Below are positions 1 through 6,179 of a stretch of DNA of 20,149 bases, one piece after another. This DNA is from an uncultured Kouleothrix sp. (lineage in GTDB: Bacteria > Chloroflexota > Chloroflexia > Chloroflexales > Roseiflexaceae): NCBI GenBank assembly GCA_937858455.1, contig CALLYN010000446.1, positions 1 through 20,149 of the forward strand, written 5' to 3'. Every line of letters starts with the position of its first letter. The first letter of the stretch is position 1. The position numbers and the translations under genes are program-made. The notes below the pieces were generated by a model. It saw only the letters and a list, made by a program, of their open reading frames with translations, was not told where the DNA came from and did no database searches.

Positions 1-164
1 GCCGGCTCCGGGCGGGGCGCCGGCGGAAGCGCGAGGACCGCCTGCTCGACGGGCGGCGGAAGGTCCGGCGTGGAGATCCCGTGCAGCGGCCGCGCGCTGG
101 CAGTCACCTCGTGCCAGAGCCGGCCTTCCTCCGGGGTCAGGCTCCGGCGCCCGCGGCCTGCCAT
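1..164 (-). CDS. Smr-domain protein, N-terminal part (runs off window)
   Basis: Read on the minus strand from ATG at 164, this frame gives MAGRGRRSLTPEEGRLWHEV and continues with TASARPLHG to the window edge. That opening resembles the N-terminus of alphaproteobacterial Smr/MutS2-type proteins, which begin with a basic stretch and then a conserved region of the kind S-x-E-E-x-x-L-W-x-x-V-x-x-x-V-R-P-L. The nuclease-like Smr domain itself lies outside the window, so the call rests on about 55 residues. It starts 17 bp after the stop of the Tim44-domain gene on the same strand, so the two probably form an operon. In many alphaproteobacteria mltA sits between these two genes; here it is absent. 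The family link is from knowledge of that gene neighbourhood. Confidence 0.6.
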   Translation of the reverse strand, partial: MAGRGRRSLTPEEGRLWHEVTASARPLHGISTPDLPPPVEQAVLALPPAPRPEP

Positions 165-180
165 GGCATGGAGGCGGGGC

Positions 181-846
181 TTAGCCGCCGGTTCCGGTCA
201 GGAGCCAGTTCGGATTGTCGGAGGTCATGGTCCGGGTGAAGGTCCAGACGTCCTTCTGCTGCTTGAGCTCGTTCGGGGCGCCCTCGACGATGCGGCCCTC
301 GGGGTCGCGGACGACCGAGGTCAACTCGCCGACGAAGCGCATGGTGATGTCGGCCTCGCTGGTCGCGGCGTCGAAGCGGGCCTCGACGAGCTTGACCTCG
401 CGCACGCCGCCGAAGCTCGCCTCGACGGTATAGCCCTTGGCGCGGCGCTCCTCGATCGCCTTGGCGAAGGGCTCGTAGACCTCGGGCGACAGGTACTGGC
501 GCAGGGTGTCGAGGTCGCCGTTCTCGTAGGCCATCAGGATCATCTCGTAGGCGGCACGCGCCCCGTGGGTGAAGTCGGCGACGGTGAAGTCGTGGTCGAT
601 GCGTTTCATCGCCGCCAGCGCCGCGCCGGTGGCGCTCTCGGGATCGGCGAAGTCTGCGACGTCGGGGTCGGTCGAGCCGCCCTCGATCACGTCGAAGGCG
701 CGGTCGCGCGCGCGGGGCGGCAGCGGCACCGGCGTCTCCTGCGGCTTCTCGAAGCCCTCGCGGGTCCCGAGCACGTTGCGCAGCCGCAGGATCAGGAACA
801 GGGCGATGCCGGCGAGGATTATGATCTGGATCATCTGCGAGCCCAT
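181..846 (-). CDS. Tim44/TimA-domain inner-membrane protein
   Basis: A 221-residue protein opens with one hydrophobic segment (about residues 4-22, MIQIIILAGIALFLILRL), then a charged, proline-rich linker. The C-terminal 130 residues form a Tim44-like domain, with a typical run at DFTHGARAAYEMILMAYENG and a later VWTFTR stretch. Bacterial Tim44-domain proteins (TimA) are membrane-anchored relatives of the mitochondrial import motor subunit; their role in bacteria is poorly defined. The ATG at 846 is preferred over an in-frame upstream start at 861 because a GGAAGG stretch lies at a sensible distance before it. The gene diverges from fxsA at 963, so the 116 bp between them should hold both promoters. 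The arrangement timA-fxsA-secB is characteristic of alphaproteobacteria. Confidence 0.85.
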   Translation of the reverse strand: MGSQMIQIIILAGIALFLILRLRNVLGTREGFEKPQETPVPLPPRARDRAFDVIEGGSTDPDVADFADPESATGAALAAMKRIDHDFTVADFTHGARAAYEMILMAYENGDLDTLRQYLSPEVYEPFAKAIEERRAKGYTVEASFGGVREVKLVEARFDAATSEADITMRFVGELTSVVRDPEGRIVEGAPNELKQQKDVWTFTRTMTSDNPNWLLTGTGG

Positions 847-962
847 CGTCCAACCTTCCAACTTTTCCGACCCAGGCGATGGCGGCCCATGGTTGTCGTT
901 CCTATGTAAGGTCTCGGGGGGCCGAAGTCCATCGGACCACCCCGAATTGAAGGGATTCGGGC

Positions 963-1454
963 ATGGCCAGGGGGCTGTTGCTGATCTTTCTCGCGGTGCC
1001 GCTGATCGAGGTGGCGCTGTTCGTCGCGGTGGGCGGTTTGATCGGCGTGCTGCCGACGGTTCTGCTCTGCGTTCTGTCGGCGGTGGTTGGAACGGCGGTG
1101 ATGCGGGCGCAGGGGTTGTCGAGCCTCGACCGGCTGCGTGCGAGCCTCGAGGCGGGCGGCGACCCGCGGGGGCCGATCGCGCACGGGGCGCTGGTCCTGG
1201 TCGCGGGCATGCTGCTGATCATCCCGGGCTTCTTCACCGACGCCCTGGGAATCCTGCTGCTGATCCCGGCGGTGCGCCGGCTGCTGATCCGCTGGGGTGC
1301 CTCGCGGGTGACCGTGCAAGCGGCGGGCTACGTGCGGCCGCAGCGGCGGCGCGCTGCCGGTGCCGGCGAGGCGATCGACGCCGAGTACGAGGTCGTCGAG
1401 CCGGCGTCCGCCGCCCGGCGCGGCACCTCCGGCTGGACTCGGCCACAGGGCTGA
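963..1454 (+). CDS. fxsA: FxsA family membrane protein
   Basis: A 163-residue membrane protein. The first 100 residues hold several hydrophobic segments, beginning with RGLLLIFLAVPLIEVALFV, and the diagnostic FxsA stretch LLIIPGFFTDALGILLLIP. The tail is hydrophilic, with a basic patch (RPQRRR) and an acidic run. FxsA was named as a suppressor of F-plasmid exclusion of phage T7 in E. coli. It is a small cytoplasmic-membrane protein without a known enzymatic activity. The gene diverges from the Tim44-domain gene and is followed 78 bp later by secB on the same strand. Its length matches alphaproteobacterial FxsA proteins, which often carry a longer tail than the enterobacterial form. Confidence 0.9.
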   Translation: MARGLLLIFLAVPLIEVALFVAVGGLIGVLPTVLLCVLSAVVGTAVMRAQGLSSLDRLRASLEAGGDPRGPIAHGALVLVAGMLLIIPGFFTDALGILLLIPAVRRLLIRWGASRVTVQAAGYVRPQRRRAAGAGEAIDAEYEVVEPASAARRGTSGWTRPQG

Positions 1455-1532
1455 CCCGCGGCCGCCGAGCGTTGTGAGCCACCGGAGGCCATGCTAGACC
1501 CACGGCCGACCATCCGACAGGAGGAGGCCCCG

Positions 1533-1995
1533 ATGGCCGACGAACCCAACGGCGCCGATGCCGCGCCGCGCATCCAGATCGTCAACCAGTACATCCGCGA
1601 TCTCTCGTTCGAGAATATCGCGGCGCAGAAGGGCTTGCCGTCGTCGGACGGCAAGCCGGACGTGAGGGTGCAGGTGAACCTCGACGCCCAGTCGCGCGGG
1701 CCCGACCGGTTCGAGGTCGGACTGAAGATCAAGGCCGACAGCCGGGTCGGCGAGGCGCAGCTCTTCATCCTCGAGCTCGACTATGCCGGGCTCTTCCTGA
1801 TGCAGAACATCCCGCCCGAGCAGATGCACCCGCTCTTGATGATCGAATGCCCGCGGCTGATCTTCCCCTACCTGCGTCGGATCGTCGGCGACGTGACCCG
1901 CGACGGCGGCTATCCGTCGCTGAACCTCGAGCAGATCGACTTCCTGGCGCTGTACAGGGCGGAGCTGAGCCGGCGCCAGGCCGAGGCGCCGGCGG
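1533..1995 (+). CDS. secB: Protein-export chaperone SecB (end approximate, fused frame)
   Basis: Residues from MADEPNGADAAPRIQIVNQY to FLALYRAELSRRQ cover an essentially full SecB, with the hallmark strings YIRDLSFENI, LELDYAGLFL, CPRLIFPYLRRIVGDVTRDG and the C-terminal NLEQIDFLALY. SecB is a homotetrameric cytosolic chaperone that keeps secretory preproteins unfolded and delivers them to SecA. The ATG at 1533 has a GAGGAGG ribosome site just upstream; an earlier in-frame ATG at 1491 adds 14 residues and has no such site. SecB is usually about 150-165 residues and should stop soon after this point, but the frame continues without a stop into a PEP-utilising enzyme. The end given here is an estimate of where SecB homology stops. 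SecB is typical of Proteobacteria and is not expected in Chloroflexota. Confidence 0.85.
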
Positions 1996-2030
1996 GGCTG
2001 CCGGGCGGCGCGTGGGCCGAGTGGCGCGCG
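1981..2030. other. Chimeric junction between secB and a PEP-utilising enzyme
   Basis: Sequence before this point encodes alphaproteobacterial-type SecB; sequence after it encodes the central helical region of a PEP synthase-like protein (AWAEWRARFDRHLHQFG onward). The frame passes through unbroken. The join sits in a GC-rich stretch rich in GCCGGC and CGGGC, a sequence type in which a short overlap between unrelated reads could occur. I infer an assembly chimera, or less likely a recent recombination. No transposon end or repeat is visible here. Confidence 0.65.
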
Positions 2031-2933
2031 CGCTTTGATCGCCACCTGCACCAGTTCGGCCGCACCGCCTACGAGTTCGACTTCGCTAACCCCACGCCGC
2101 AAGAGCAGCCCGGCCCGGTGCTCGACGCGTTCAAAGCCTTTGTGGCAGGAGCGGCCGGCGACCCCTACCAGCGCGAGCGTGAGGCCGCCGCGACGCGCGA
2201 GCAAGCTACCCAGGCGGTAATGCGCCGGGTTGGCTGGCCGCGCCGTGGCTGGTTTGCCGGCCTGCTGCGCTGGGCGCAGGCCACCGGGCCGATGCGCGAA
2301 GACAGCCTGTTCGACATGGGCATGGGCCACCCGCTGATGCGGCGCATGCTGGCTGAGCTGGGCCGGCGCTTCGCCGAGGGCGGGGCGGTCGCCGAGCCAG
2401 GCGCGATCTACTGGCTTGAAAAGGCCGAAGTGATCGGCCTGGCCGAGGCGCTCGAGCGCGGCATCGCGCTGCCCGACCTGGCGGGGCGCATCCCGGCGCG
2501 CAAAGCCCAGTGGCAGGCCGCGCTCAGGGCCAGCCCGCCCGTGCTGCTGCCCGAGAACTCGCGCTGGGCGCGCTTCATGCACGGCGGCCCGGCCAAAACC
2601 CAAGACGGCAAGCTGGTGCTGAGCGGCGTGGGCACCAGCGGCGGCCGCGTGACCGCGCCGGCGTGCGTGCTATTCGGCCCCGACGATTTCGGCAAGCTCA
2701 GGCCCGGCGATGTGCTGGTAGCCGTCACAACCACGCCGGCCTGGACGCCGCTGTTCGCGCAGGCTGCCGCAGTCGTCACCGACATCGGCGGGCCACTCAG
2801 CCACAGCAGCATCGTCGCGCGCGAGTATGGCATCCCGGCGGTGATGGCGGCGGGATCGGCCACGCGCGCCATCCACAGCGGCCAGCTGGTCACGGTCGAC
2901 GGCACCGCCGGCACCGTGACGGTCGAGGGCTAA
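1996..2933 (+). CDS. PEP-utilising enzyme, C-terminal half (5' part missing)
   Basis: About 312 residues match the C-terminal half of PEP synthase / rifampicin phosphotransferase-like proteins. A helical region contains FGRTAYEFDFANP and REDSLFDMGMGHPLMRRMLA. The swivelling phosphohistidine domain follows, with the active-site run TDIGGPLSHSSIVAREYGIP; its histidine codon is at 2802-2804. It ends in the usual GQLVTVDGTAGTVTVEG. The N-terminal ATP-grasp domain, normally several hundred residues, is absent because the frame joins secB upstream. The family uses PEP or ATP to phosphorylate a small molecule through the mobile histidine domain; which substrate cannot be read from this half. I treat it as a truncated gene rather than a real SecB fusion. 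Confidence 0.75.
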
Positions 2934-2964
2934 TACCATTAGGACAAACGCAGTTAGCGCGCTC

Positions 2965-3067
2965 AGCCTTCGGCAGAGCAGAACCATCCTCCCTATCGTG
3001 TCCATTTTCCGCGCTCCGCGCGGAAAATGGACACAGAAGATGTAAAAATACCATGCTGCCGCAGGCT
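2965..3067. repeat. Nested hairpin repeat, copy 1
   Basis: A 103-bp element with outer inverted arms AGCCTTCGGCAG (2965-2976) and CTGCCGCAGGCT (3056-3067), which pair with one mismatch. In its centre is a perfect 17-bp inverted repeat, 2998-3014 with 3018-3034, around a 3-nt loop. A second copy at 15480-15584 has nearly the same outer arms and a different, also perfect, central palindrome. It fills most of the 269-bp gap between the PEP-utilising gene and fabZ. It carries no reading frame of its own. It could be a MITE-like or REP-like element. Confidence 0.7.
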
Positions 3068-3126
3068 CAATCGCGTCGCTTGAGGAAGCCGAATCACGCA
3101 AGTGCGTAGCTCCTAAGCATGCCGCA

Positions 3127-3155
3127 TTGACGCCTGCGGCGGGCAATGCTACCAT
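3127..3155 (+). promoter_or_regulatory. Candidate sigma-70 promoter of fabZ
   Basis: TTGACG at 3127-3132 is followed after 17 bp by TACCAT at 3150-3155, about 48 bp before the fabZ start codon. Both boxes are near the vegetative consensus and the spacing is ideal. Judged by eye only. Confidence 0.4.
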
Positions 3156-3202
3156 ACGCGCGTTGTTCGGCCCGCCGCAGGCGCATCACGAAGGGAAGGC
3201 AT

Positions 3203-3634
3203 ATGCTCAACGCGCAAGAGATCATGGGCATCATCCCGCACCGCTACCCGTTCCTGCTGATCGACCGGATCCTCGAGGTCGAGCCGGGCGTGCGCGCGGT
3301 TGGCGAGAAGCTGGTGTCGATCGGCGAGCCGTTCTTCCAGGGCCACTTCCCCGACTTCCCGATCATGCCTGGGGTGCTGATCGTCGAGGCGCTGGCGCAG
3401 ACGGCCTCGGTGGCCGCGTTGATCCTGCCCGAGAACAAGGGCAAAATCGGCCTGTTTGCCGGGATCGACAAGGTGCGCTTCAAGCGGCCGGTGCGCCCCG
3501 GCGACACGCTGCGCCTCGAGGTGCAGTTCGAGAAGATCCGCATGGGCATTGGCCGCGGCAAAGGCACCGCCACCGTCAAGGGCCAGCTCGCCTGCGAGGC
3601 CGAGCTGATCTTCGCGCTGGCGAACCGGCAGTAG
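3203..3634 (+). CDS. fabZ: 3-hydroxyacyl-ACP dehydratase FabZ
   Basis: A 143-residue hot-dog fold enzyme of normal FabZ length. It dehydrates 3-hydroxyacyl-ACP to trans-2-enoyl-ACP in the elongation cycle of type II fatty-acid synthesis, in the cytosol. The N-terminal [12 protein letters not shown], the [20 protein letters not shown] block and [13 protein letters not shown] are all diagnostic. The catalytic pair is His48 (GHFP) and Glu62 (VEALAQ). The ATG at 3203 is chosen over an in-frame upstream ATG at 3146 because homology begins at [16 protein letters not shown] and AAGG lies a few bases before it. A small membrane-protein gene follows after 14 bp and is probably cotranscribed. Confidence 0.95.
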   Translation: MLNAQEIMGIIPHRYPFLLIDRILEVEPGVRAVGEKLVSIGEPFFQGHFPDFPIMPGVLIVEALAQTASVAALILPENKGKIGLFAGIDKVRFKRPVRPGDTLRLEVQFEKIRMGIGRGKGTATVKGQLACEAELIFALANRQ

Positions 3635-3648
3635 CGCAGGAGGCAGCT

Positions 3649-3798
3649 ATGGCGCGGCGGCGCGGACGGCGGCCGAGCTACCGGCAGATACTCGCGATCG
3701 TGGCCATCCTGCTGGCGCTGCTGGCGCTCAGCGGGCTGGGCGGCGTGCCGTGGCTGCCGCTCGCAGTGATCGTGCTTGCGCTGAGCATGCTGGTGTAG
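3649..3798 (+). CDS. Small single-span membrane protein (49 aa)
   Basis: A short frame starting at ATG 3649, preceded by an AGGAGG ribosome site (CGCAGGAGGCAGCT). The product has a very basic N-terminus (MARRRGRRPSYRQ) and then about 35 mostly hydrophobic residues, enough for one long or two short membrane segments, ending in LALSMLV. It lies 14 bp after fabZ and 8 bp before the -35 box of the tRNA-Leu promoter. I do not recognise the family. The strong ribosome site and membrane-like composition support a real gene; the positive-inside rule would place the N-terminus in the cytoplasm. Confidence 0.6.
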   Translation: MARRRGRRPSYRQILAIVAILLALLALSGLGGVPWLPLAVIVLALSMLV

Positions 3799-3806
3799 CC
3801 GGGCTA

Positions 3807-3835
3807 TTGCCCCGGCCCGCGCGGCATGCTATGAT
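3807..3835 (+). promoter_or_regulatory. Promoter of tRNA-Leu
   Basis: TTGCCC at 3807-3812 and TATGAT at 3830-3835 are separated by 17 bp. The -10 box ends 11 bp before the tRNA 5' end, which would give a very short 5' leader, as is usual for tRNA genes. Part of the -35 region overlaps a small GC hairpin after the upstream gene. Confidence 0.5.
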
Positions 3836-3846
3836 GAGGGCGCCGC

Positions 3847-3932
3847 GCCGGAGTGGCGAAATGGCAGACGCTACGGTCTTAAAAACCGTTGGGGGCAACC
3901 CCGTACGGGTTCGAGTCCCGTCTCCGGCACCA
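3847..3932 (+). tRNA. tRNA-Leu (anticodon TAA)
   Basis: An 86-nt class II tRNA with a 7-bp acceptor stem (GCCGGAG with CTCCGGC), an encoded CCA at 3930-3932, and an anticodon stem ACGGT/ACCGT around the loop CTTAAAA, giving anticodon TAA. A variable arm (GGGGGCAACCCC) and a T arm with GGTTCGAGTCC follow. The variable arm and anticodon fix it as leucine. Its 3' 57 bp are the attachment site of the genomic island; the integrated element reconstitutes the tRNA fully, so it should stay functional. Confidence 0.97.
3876..3932 (+). repeat. Left attachment repeat (inside tRNA-Leu)
   Basis: Identical over 57 bp to 13877-13933. The identity starts in the anticodon stem and runs through the CCA end. 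The next bases on each side differ (3875 G against 13876 C; 3933 C against 13934 A). Tyrosine recombinases commonly recombine within a tRNA anticodon stem-loop, which lies at the left edge of this block. Confidence 0.95.
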
Positions 3933-3991
3933 CATCAGAATGCGGAATCCCGCGCTCTCCGTCAGGAGGCGCGGGTTCTGTTTCGGGGGGT

Positions 3992-4011
3992 GATTGAGTA
4001 GTAGACTGAGT
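3992..4011. promoter_or_regulatory. Candidate integrase arm-type sites, left end
   Basis: GATTGAGT (3992-3999) and GACTGAGT (4004-4011) are direct repeats 12 bp apart. The same pair with the same spacing occurs near the right end at 13750-13769. Tyrosine integrases bind such short repeats with their N-terminal domain. The left pair lies inside the integrase 3' coding region, where it encodes a TTQSTTQS run, so a coding repeat is the alternative. Confidence 0.45.
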
Positions 4012-4740
4012 GGTAGCCGCAGGTGCTCCCCGCAGCTTCTGCGAGAGCCCGGCAATGGCCCCGGTCTTGGACTCATCGAGCGCGTGGGCGTAGATGGTCG
4101 CGGTTATCGCCGGCGAGCTATGGCCCAGGATTTTCGAGACGGTTACGAGCGGTACACCATCGGCGAGCATCAAAGTTGCTGCGGTATGCCGGAGGTCGTG
4201 GAAGCGGATTTTCGGCAGCTCCAATGTTTTGAGCAGGCGCTTGAAGTGCTGTATCAGGTCGGAGCTATGAACTGGTGCCCCCGTCTCCGTCACAAAGATG
4301 AGGTTCATCGTGCTTTCCCATTGTCCGTCAAGCACCCGGCGCTCCTCAACCTGATTGCGCATATGCTCCCGCAGCACCGCGACGAGGTCACCATCGAGGG
4401 TTAAGATACGCTCACCGGCTTTCGTCTTAGTCGTCTGGAGCACAAATACCTTTGTGCCATTGGGTCCATTCACCCTCCGGAGTTGGCGACGGGCGCGCAG
4501 TACGCTGCGCTCCAGGTCAACATCTTCCCATGTGAGACCAAGCAACTCCCCCTCACGAAGCCCCAAGTTCACCGCCAGCCGATAGAGAGCGTACCAGCGA
4601 TGTCCTTCCAGCCCTTGAAGCAGCGCGCGTGTCTGTGCAAAATCGAATGGCTGTATGGCGAGTGGACGTACTTGCGGTAATTCAATTCCGACTGCCATAT
4701 TGCGCGCGAGATAGCCATGACGAACCGCGACAGCTAGGGC

Positions 4741-4870
4741 CAAACCCGAGACCACGCTCGCGAAGACTCACAAACCGTCCCTGTCCGATCACGAGATGAT
4801 CGAGCACGTCGATTCCCAACAGATTTCCGGCAGAGATGATCTCGCGAGTCACCAGTACATCTTCGCGTGG
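4741..4870 (-). pseudogene. radC: RadC C-terminal remnant
   Basis: Read on the minus strand from 4870, the DNA encodes [20 protein letters not shown] and then [20 protein letters not shown]. This is the unmistakable end of RadC, the JAB/MPN-fold protein often found on mobile elements. Only about 40 residues remain. The metal-binding HNHPSG motif, which would come just before, is lost. There is no start codon. The fragment is joined on one side (about 4867) to a serine-resolvase fragment and on the other (about 4741-4745) to the integrase catalytic domain. Too short for a standard ORF cutoff and overlapped by other frames, it would normally be missed. Confidence 0.85.
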
Positions 4871-5178
4871 GCTTCCGCAGCATCACCGAAAGCATTGATA
4901 CCACAACCCCCGGCGGGAAGCTCATTTTCCATGTGTTTGGAGCATTGGCAGAGTTTGAACGAGACCTTATTCGCGAGCGAACGAAGGCCGGACTTGCCGC
5001 AGCACGGGCGCGAGGACGACAGGGAGGGCGACCACGAAAGCTTGATGAGAACAAGATAGGATTGCTTCAGAAACTCTATCAGGATAAGACAACCGCAATT
5101 CAGGATATCCTTGATGCCCTCCATATCTCAAAGGCAACACTCTATCGCTACGTGAATAATGCGGCTTCGAAGCCCTAA
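4867..5178 (+). pseudogene. Serine resolvase/invertase, C-terminal fragment
   Basis: About 103 residues starting [20 protein letters not shown], continuing through FGALAEFERDLIRERTKAGL and ARARGRQGGRP. A helix-turn-helix ends it (AIQDILDALHISKATLYRYV). These are the C-terminal half of the catalytic domain, the E helix and the DNA-binding domain of Tn3-type resolvases, which are normally about 185-200 residues. The N-terminal part with the catalytic serine is missing; upstream DNA is a radC remnant. It therefore cannot recombine DNA, although it might still bind a site. It reads toward, and ends just before, the 3' end of the AbiTii-like gene on the other strand. Confidence 0.9.
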
Positions 5179-5189
5179 GTGAAATTGCC

Positions 5190-5915
5190 TCATCGATGTA
5201 GTATCTGTAGCAATAGCACATTTAAATATTCTCTGGCAGCACCGCGTATAATCTCATAATCGGATAACTTCGCATACACTCGTACCGCACTCCTATCTAT
5301 CGTATGGTGAGTCGATACATCGTCCCACTGTCTGTCTACCCTCATGAAGTCTTCACCGGACGCAAGTGCCTTCATTCCGAAGAAGCTTGACAGTACCTGC
5401 CCTACTACAACGGCTATATTCTTTTCAACTTCAGGCATAGGCTCTTTTATCAATAATTCGCAGCTGGGATTACGAGGAGGATTACTGAAAAATCGCCTTA
5501 TAAAGCCGAGCGGCTCAAAGTACCCGGGAATAGCTCGATACGGTGGGACTTTGTCTCTATCAACGCCGCTCCATCCTACGAGCTCGTGATAACAAAACTC
5601 TTCCAATTCCTCGCTGGCAATGCGACGCGCGAGAAGGAGTCCGAGAACCAGACATTCGACCAGCAGCACCGCCTTGGTATGAATCTTAGTCAGTAGAACA
5701 CTAATCTCGCGTATATGTTCCGGCGCAATTGGCACCCGCTCGGCATTCACACCTTCATCAGCGGATCGCGAAGACGAGCTATCTATTCCCAGTAGTCTCT
5801 GTATATCTTCGATCTCGGCGAGAATGTGGGGAGGGGTATGGTATCCCTGCTCGGCAGCTTGAATTTTAAGAAACCCAAGTCGTCGCAGATGCGCTTGCCG
5901 CTCTTTTGGATCCAT
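5190..5915 (-). CDS. AbiTii-like protein with effector-associated N-terminal region
   Basis: A 241-residue protein. The first 45 residues (MDPKERQAHLRRLGFLKIQA, then GYHTPPHILAEIEDIQRLLG) resemble the short helical effector-associated region found in front of NACHT/TIR-type conflict proteins, with its typical PPHI-x-x-x-IE signature. Residues about 75-145 contain LVLGLLLARRIASEELEEFC, YHELVGWSGV and VPPYRAIPG, which fit the AbiTii domain, a small helical domain of abortive-infection proteins. The C-terminal 90 residues are not recognised. ATG at 5915 is chosen over GTG at 5930 because GGAG lies 7 bp before it. It lies 265 bp downstream of cap4 on the same strand, so it could be read-through from CBASS or have its own promoter. 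Function inferred only from domain resemblance and setting. Confidence 0.6.
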   Translation of the reverse strand: MDPKERQAHLRRLGFLKIQAAEQGYHTPPHILAEIEDIQRLLGIDSSSSRSADEGVNAERVPIAPEHIREISVLLTKIHTKAVLLVECLVLGLLLARRIASEELEEFCYHELVGWSGVDRDKVPPYRAIPGYFEPLGFIRRFFSNPPRNPSCELLIKEPMPEVEKNIAVVVGQVLSSFFGMKALASGEDFMRVDRQWDDVSTHHTIDRSAVRVYAKLSDYEIIRGAAREYLNVLLLQILHR

Positions 5916-5962
5916 CTCAGTTCTCCACACGTTGGAGGGACAGGCTCGGGGTAATGATGAAC

Positions 5963-5968
5963 ATTATA
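5963..5968 (-). promoter_or_regulatory. Possible -10 box for the AbiTii-like gene
   Basis: A perfect TATAAT on the minus strand lies about 48 bp before the ATG at 5915. No convincing -35 box is seen at 16-18 bp. The surrounding 8-mer ATTATAAT is palindromic, so its direction is ambiguous. Confidence 0.3.
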
Positions 5969-6179
5969 ATACATCTGGTTATGACATATAGCTGATTCAG
6001 AGGGAGTATAGTGCGAGGGCCACTACTTCACTCGTGCTGTATGGCTCCCGTTATTCCAAAGCAATACTCTATCGGCGCGTAACATCACGCACGTGAGAAC
6101 AACAGCTTTCATCTTGGCGGGGACGCCTTTTTGAGGGCCTGCGTAGTGTCAACCCCTGCGGTCACGCCAGCCGCCTTCG

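Larger units (their letters stand above)
3871..4755 (-). pseudogene. Tyrosine recombinase (island integrase), N-terminally truncated
   Basis: Up to 294 residues from a GTG at 4755. The catalytic domain is intact: Arg67 (NLGLREGELLGLTW), Lys110 or Lys112, His186 and Arg189 (FHDLRHTAATLML), His212 (LGHSSPAITATIYAHA) and nucleophile Tyr222. It would cut and rejoin DNA at the tRNA-Leu attachment site. The N-terminal core-binding and arm-binding domains, roughly 100 or more residues in this family, are missing. Homology begins only at [15 protein letters not shown], and upstream DNA encodes the end of RadC in another frame. The C-terminal tail is hydrophilic (ATTQSTTQSPPETEP) and its last 20 residues are antisense to the tRNA. 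Its stop codon at 3871-3873 lies just outside the duplicated core, so host sequence supplies it. Truncation makes it probably inactive; I cannot rule out a short functional form. Confidence 0.85.

Noticed and set aside
137..853. Long arginine-rich frames overlapping the Tim44-domain gene on both strands
   Set aside because: They are low-complexity shadows caused by high GC; the Tim44 frame has real domain content and a ribosome site.
1494..2603. A 369-codon minus-strand frame opposite secB and the PEP enzyme
   Set aside because: No recognisable motif, high-GC antisense composition, and it spans the chimeric junction.
1491..2933. A single natural SecB-PEP-enzyme fusion protein
   Set aside because: Both halves are complete up to or truncated at the same point, they come from unrelated phyla by gene context, and no functional link is known. 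I annotate two partial genes instead.
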